DNA from: Reyranella sp.
GTDB lineage: Bacteria; Pseudomonadota; Alphaproteobacteria; Reyranellales; Reyranellaceae
Direction: 5' to 3'
DNA: 10,026 bases
Assembly: GCA_016780605.1 (NCBI GenBank)
Contig: JADHLS010000121.1
Location: 1-10,026 of the forward strand
This document shows, piece by piece, positions 7,020 to 10,026 of this stretch. The notes beneath the pieces were generated by a model. It saw only the letters and a list, made by a program, of their open reading frames with translations, was not told the origin of the DNA and ran no database searches. The translations under genes and the position numbers were made by a program. Position 1 is the first letter of the stretch. The number at the start of each line of letters is the position of its first letter.

Positions 7020-7079
7020 GGAGCGCGGACCTCCAGGTCCTCATCATGATTCAAGAGCGGACCTGGAGGTCCGCGCTCC
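7020..7079. repeat. Perfect 21-bp inverted repeat with nested palindromes
   Basis: The arms at 7020-7040 and 7059-7079 are exact reverse complements, separated by an 18-base loop. Each arm also holds a smaller palindrome: GGACCT-CC-AGGTCC in the left arm and GCGGACCT-GG-AGGTCCGC in the right. It lies between the stop of the rhodanese fusion and the atpI ribosome binding site. No T-run follows, so it is not a normal intrinsic terminator. It may be an extragenic repetitive palindrome, a small non-autonomous element, or a hairpin acting on mRNA ends. Confidence 0.9.
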
Positions 7080-7095
7080 TAAGAGGTTGATTCTT

Positions 7096-7494
7096 ATGGC
7101 AAATGTGCCTCCAGACGATCCTCGCCCCAACCCCGATGCCGAACCGCATCGCCGGCGCGTCGAGGAGATCGACGCACAGCTCAAGGCGGTGCGGGCGAAG
7201 GTCGAAAAACCGCGGCCGGAAGGCGCAAACCAAGGCGTCGGTAGCGGAATGTCGCAGCGCCAGACAGGCGTTGCGTATCGAGTGATGGTGGATATGATCG
7301 CGGGCCTTTTGGTCGGGGGCTTTCTCGGCTATTGGCTCGACCGCTGGTTGGGTTGGACGCCGTGGTCATTGGTGGCGGGCCTGATCGTGGGCTTCGCCGC
7401 CGGCGTCAATAATGCCTGGCGCGCCATTCGGGACTTCTCGAAGGAGGCGGCAGGCGGGGGAAGTGGGGGCGAACGCGATCGTCGCCTGCCCTGA
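7096..7494 (+). CDS. atpI: ATP synthase accessory protein AtpI
   Basis: A 132-residue protein of the ATPase_gene1/AtpI family, an inner-membrane assembly factor thought to help build the c-ring. The hydrophilic N-terminal half (residues 1-60, Pro-rich, with a charged helix near 20-38) is followed by two membrane segments, at about 65-81 (MIAGLLVGGFLGYW) and 89-106 (WSLVAGLIVGFAAGV). The LDRWLGWTPW turn between them is typical of the family. The charged and Gly-rich C-terminus lies after residue 112. The start is ATG at 7096 with AAGAGG at 7081-7086; an earlier in-frame ATG at 7018 would translate through the inverted repeat and is unlikely. It leads the F0 operon, 51 bp before atpB, as is usual in Alphaproteobacteria. 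Confidence 0.88.
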   Translation: MANVPPDDPRPNPDAEPHRRRVEEIDAQLKAVRAKVEKPRPEGANQGVGSGMSQRQTGVAYRVMVDMIAGLLVGGFLGYWLDRWLGWTPWSLVAGLIVGFAAGVNNAWRAIRDFSKEAAGGGSGGERDRRLP

Positions 7495-7545
7495 AGCGGC
7501 CGGAGTGTATGGACGTGATGGATCGAGTGGGGACGAGGTAGCCAA

Positions 7546-8271
7546 ATGCACAGCCCGATGGAGCAGTTCGAGATCAAGCGGCTGCTCCACCTCAATCTCT
7601 TTGGCATCGACGCGTCTTTCACCAATTCCTCGACGTGGATGATCATCGCCGTGATCCTGGCGACGGCGGTCTTCGTGTGGGGCATGCGCGAGCGGGCGCT
7701 GGTGCCGGGCCGCCTGCAGTCGGTTGCCGAGCTGGGCTACGAGTTCATCGCCGGCATGGTGCGCGACAATGTGGGCGACGGCGGCAAGAAGTACTTCCCG
7801 TTCATCCTGACGCTCTTCATCTTCATCCTGTTCTGCAACGTGCTGGGCATGGTGCCCTACTCGTTCACGCCGACCAGCCACATCGTCGTGACCTTCGCGA
7901 TGGCGGCCTTCGTGTTCGTCGGCGTCACCATCATCGGCTTCGCCAAGCACGGCCTGCATTTCCTGTCGCTGTTCGTGCCGAAGGGCGTGCCGTTCGCGCT
8001 GCTGCTGCTGCTGGTGCCGATCGAGATCATCTCCTATTTCATCCGCCCGTTCAGCCTCTCCATCCGGTTGTTCGCCAACATGCTGGCCGGTCACACCATG
8101 CTGAAGGTTTTCGGCGGCTTCGTCGTGATGCTGGGCATCATCGGCGGCTGGGCGCCGCTTGCCTTCATCGTCGTGTTCACCGGCTTGGAACTGCTGATCG
8201 CGTTCCTGCAGGCCTATGTGTTCGCGATCCTGACCTGCCTTTACCTGAACGACGCCGTTCATCTTCACTGA
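7546..8271 (+). CDS. atpB: F0 ATP synthase subunit a
   Basis: A 241-residue inner-membrane protein forming the stator half-channels for protons next to the c-ring. It is very hydrophobic, with five or six membrane segments, starting at about 31-47 and 84-103. The essential arginine is R174 in SLSIRLFANMLAGH, matching E. coli aR210. The C-terminal helix GLELLIAFLQAYVFAILTCL carries the expected polar residues (E215, Q222). Length is normal for an alphaproteobacterial subunit a. GAGG lies seven bases before the ATG at 7546, and an in-frame stop just upstream excludes a longer form. It sits between atpI and atpE, the conserved order. Confidence 0.97.
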   Translation: MHSPMEQFEIKRLLHLNLFGIDASFTNSSTWMIIAVILATAVFVWGMRERALVPGRLQSVAELGYEFIAGMVRDNVGDGGKKYFPFILTLFIFILFCNVLGMVPYSFTPTSHIVVTFAMAAFVFVGVTIIGFAKHGLHFLSLFVPKGVPFALLLLLVPIEIISYFIRPFSLSIRLFANMLAGHTMLKVFGGFVVMLGIIGGWAPLAFIVVFTGLELLIAFLQAYVFAILTCLYLNDAVHLH

Positions 8272-8305
8272 CATTCACTGATCCATCGACGAAAGGACAA
8301 TCGAA

Positions 8306-8533
8306 ATGGACGCCTCTGCAGCCAAGCTCATCGGTGCCGGTCTGGCCACCATCGCCCTCGCGGGCGTCGGCGTGGGCATCGGTAACATCTTCGGCAGTTT
8401 CGTCTCGGGCGCGCTGCGCAACCCCGAGGCCGCTCCCCGCGTGTTCGGCAACGTGCTCCTGGGCTTCGCGCTCACCGAAGCCGTGGCGCTGTTCGCGCTG
8501 GTCATCGCCTTCATGATCCTGTTCGTGTTCTAA
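8306..8533 (+). CDS. atpE: F0 ATP synthase subunit c
   Basis: A 75-residue hairpin of two membrane helices that assembles into the rotating c-ring. The first helix has the glycine-rich packing motif [11 protein letters not shown] (residues 20-30). The polar loop is RNPEAAP (38-44). The second helix carries the proton-binding carboxylate E58 in [12 protein letters not shown] glutamate at this place is normal for Alphaproteobacteria (E. coli has Asp). I see no clear sodium-binding signature. GAAAGGA upstream serves as binding site. The gene lies 34 bp after atpB and 8 bp before the b' gene. Confidence 0.97.
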   Translation: MDASAAKLIGAGLATIALAGVGVGIGNIFGSFVSGALRNPEAAPRVFGNVLLGFALTEAVALFALVIAFMILFVF

Positions 8534-8541
8534 GCACGACG

Positions 8542-9120
8542 ATGCGTAAGCCGGTCCACGCTGCGTTCGCCGCGCTCGCCGTGTTGGTGGCGAGCGGCAG
8601 CGCCATGGCGAAGGAAGGGTCGGGCGGCATGCCGCAGCTCGACTATCACAGCTTCGCCCCGCAGCTCGTGTGGCTCGCGATCGCCTTCCTGGCGCTCTAC
8701 CTGGTGATGTCGAGGCTCGCGGTGCCCGCGATCTCCGACACGCTGGCCAAGCGCCAGGGCAAGATCCAGGGCGACCTCGACGCGGCCGAGAAGGCCAACG
8801 AGGAAACCCGGGCCCTGGTCCAGGCGTACGAGAAGCGCATGGCCGACAGCCGCGAGGACGCTCGCAAGGTGGTGCGCGACCGCTCCGAGGCCGACAGTGC
8901 CGCGGCGGCGGCGCGCCTTGCTGCTCTGCACGACAAGCTCAATCAGCAGATCGGCGAGGCCGAGAAGCGCATCGCCAAGCAGCGCGACGATGTCATGGCG
9001 GGTCTGGAGACCATGGCCAAGGACATCGGCCAGGAAGTCTACGCCAAGCTTGCCGGCCAGCCGGCCGATCAGGCCGCGTTGTCGGCCAAGATCGCGGCAG
9101 CGGCGAAGGGAGGCCGTTGA
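8542..9120 (+). CDS. atpF': F0 ATP synthase subunit b'
   Basis: A 192-residue peripheral stalk subunit, called b', AtpX or AtpG in different genomes. Residues 1-23 look like a cleavable or membrane-inserting leader (MRKPVHAAFAALAVLVASGS then AMA before K24). GMPQLDYHSF is followed by one membrane helix at about 41-57 and a long charged, Ala-rich coiled coil from about 60 to 165 that reaches up to F1. An alternative ATG at 8605 would remove the leader; neither start has a strong binding site, so the N-terminus is uncertain. Its TGA shares a base with the ATG of atpF (TGATG), so the two b-type subunits are translationally coupled, consistent with their pairing as a heterodimer. Confidence 0.94.
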   Translation: MRKPVHAAFAALAVLVASGSAMAKEGSGGMPQLDYHSFAPQLVWLAIAFLALYLVMSRLAVPAISDTLAKRQGKIQGDLDAAEKANEETRALVQAYEKRMADSREDARKVVRDRSEADSAAAAARLAALHDKLNQQIGEAEKRIAKQRDDVMAGLETMAKDIGQEVYAKLAGQPADQAALSAKIAAAAKGGR

Positions 9121-9647
9121 TGATCGGTACCGCCTGGGCGGCTGATGCCGCACACAGCGAGGGCCTGTTCTCCGATCCGGCCTTCTGGGTCGCGGTCGCT
9201 TTCGTCATCTTCTTCGCTCTCGCCGGCAAGGCCCTGTGGGGCCGCGTCTCGGCCATGCTCGACAAGCGCGCCTCCGACATCGCCAAGGCGCTGGCCGATG
9301 CGGCGCGCCTGCGCGAGGACGCCCTGAAGGCCAAGCAGGACGCCGAGCGCACGCTGGGCCAGGCGCAGGCCGAGGGTGCCGAGATCATCAAGCAGGCGCG
9401 CGAGGAAGCCGAGCGCATGCAGGCCCGCGCTGTCCAGAGCCTCGAGACCGCGGTGGCGCTGCGCGAGCAGCAGGCGCTCGACCGCATCGCCCAGAGCGAG
9501 GCCGCCGCCACCAAGGAAGTCCGCGACACCGCCGTCGACGTGGCGCTGTCGGCCACGCGGGCGCTGCTGCGCGAGCAGGTCGGCTCGGGCCGCAGCACGG
9601 CGCTGGTCGACGACGCGATCGCCGAGTTGCCGCGCCGTTTGCACTGA
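9120..9647 (+). CDS. atpF: F0 ATP synthase subunit b
   Basis: A 175-residue peripheral stalk subunit that dimerises with b' and holds F1 still against rotor torque. A short N-terminus is followed by one membrane helix at about 21-40 (FWVAVAFVIFFALAGKALW), then a long charged coiled coil (DKRASDIAKAL onward to about residue 150). The start is fixed by AAGGGAGG at 9106-9113, six bases before the ATG, which overlaps the b' stop by one base. It is the last gene of the operon; the F1 genes are not next to it, and an intrinsic terminator follows at 9700. Confidence 0.94.
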   Translation: MIGTAWAADAAHSEGLFSDPAFWVAVAFVIFFALAGKALWGRVSAMLDKRASDIAKALADAARLREDALKAKQDAERTLGQAQAEGAEIIKQAREEAERMQARAVQSLETAVALREQQALDRIAQSEAAATKEVRDTAVDVALSATRALLREQVGSGRSTALVDDAIAELPRRLH

Positions 9648-9699
9648 CCGTTTGCACTCAAGGATTGCCCGCATACAAAAAATCCGCGGGCTACCTGGC

Positions 9700-9731
9700 A
9701 GCCCCCGTCGCAAGGCGGGGGCTTTTTCTTT
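9700..9731 (+). terminator. Intrinsic terminator of the atp operon
   Basis: AGCCCCCG (9700-9707) pairs perfectly with CGGGGGCT (9716-9723) around an 8-base loop and runs straight into a T-rich tract (TTTTTCTTT). It lies 53 bp after the atpF stop. It marks the operon end with F0 genes only. Confidence 0.93.
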
Positions 9732-9784
9732 GCCTCGTAACCGGGATGGACTAGCGTGGACGCATTCTCGGGGGAGACGCCTCA

Positions 9785-10026
9785 ATGACTCTTACGATTC
9801 GCAGCCTCATCGTCGTTGCCGGATTCGCGCTCTGCCTTCCAGCCGCAGCCCAGACCGACGCTTTCATGGCCGAATGCCAGCAGGGTTCGCGCGCTTCTGA
9901 TCCCGCGAAGGCCTGCTCCTGCATGTCGGAGAAGGTGACGGGTGAGGCGCGGGCCGACGCCATCGCGGCCATGCACAGCATGAACACGACCAAGGGCGCC
10001 AACGGCGGCGCACCTGACGTCAAGTC
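9785..10026 (+). CDS. Small exported Cys-containing protein (3' end cut by window edge)
   Basis: The frame opens at ATG 9785 and runs off the right edge after 80 residues. GGGGGAG at 9770-9776 gives a good binding site. Residues 1-22 are a signal peptide (TIRSLIVVAGFALCLPAAA before Q23); the Cys at 17 is not in a lipobox, so signal peptidase I cleavage is likely. The mature part has Cys at 31, 45 and 47 (ECQQG and ACSCM), a spacing that could allow a disulfide or metal/heme-independent redox role in the periplasm. I do not recognise the family. It follows the atp terminator, so it should have its own promoter, but only a weak one can be seen in 9732-9769. Confidence 0.75.
   Translation, partial: MTLTIRSLIVVAGFALCLPAAAQTDAFMAECQQGSRASDPAKACSCMSEKVTGEARADAIAAMHSMNTTKGANGGAPDVK

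Noticed and set aside
7020..7079. Inverted repeat as an intrinsic terminator of the rhodanese-fusion gene
   Set aside because: The stem is strong but is followed by CTAAGAGG rather than a T-tract. The 18-base loop is also long for this class.
7366..8274. 302-codon open frame antisense to atpI/atpB
   Set aside because: The translation is His/Gln/Asp/Glu-rich because it is the complement of membrane-helix codons; atpB is certain on the other strand.
1..10026. CRISPR array, tRNA or rRNA genes, insertion sequences, integrase or attachment site
   Set aside because: I saw no spaced direct repeats, no tRNA-like cloverleaf, no transposase or integrase motifs and no target-site duplication around the TIR gene.

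Overview
The window reads as a high-GC alphaproteobacterial chromosome segment. A hand count over 5041-5700 gives about 67% G+C. The best taxonomic clue is the F0 ATP synthase operon at the right end, ordered atpI-atpB-atpE-b'-b. It has two different b-type subunits and no F1 genes directly behind it, the split arrangement typical of Alphaproteobacteria. A Rhodospirillales/Rhizobiales-like host is likely; I cannot fix the genus.

Layout. (1) 1-533, minus: moaB-type molybdopterin biosynthesis gene, cut by the left edge. (2) 583-1056, plus: a single-domain metal-type cupin with a His-rich tail, divergent from moaB. (3) 1067-1978, minus: a lower-GC gene (about 61% by hand count) whose protein joins an N-terminal PUA-like (EVE/ASCH-type) domain to a C-terminal TIR domain keeping the W-x3-E catalytic motif. 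This is the best candidate for an undescribed defence-type effector. (4) 2027-4733, minus: a tightly coupled trio of a soluble lytic transglycosylase, an unrecognised 84-residue basic protein and a cysteine/3-mercaptopropionate dioxygenase-like cupin, joined by GTGA and ATGA stop/start overlaps. (5) 4810-7011, plus: a 733-residue fusion of a thiol-dioxygenase-like cupin to four rhodanese domains, only the second of which keeps a catalytic Cys. (6) 7020-7079: a perfect 21-bp inverted repeat just before the atpI ribosome binding site. (7) 7096-9647, plus: atpI, atpB, atpE, atpF' and atpF, closed by a strong intrinsic terminator at 9700-9731. (8) 9785 to the right edge, plus: the start of a small exported Cys-containing protein.

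How the genes may work together. Two thiol-dioxygenase-type cupins lie on either side of the transglycosylase, one fused to sulfurtransferase domains. This suggests a local thiol oxidation/sulfane-sulfur theme, which is inference. The atp genes form an ordinary membrane-sector operon. The TIR gene looks inserted between the general cupin and the dioxygenase gene and has no visible partner here.
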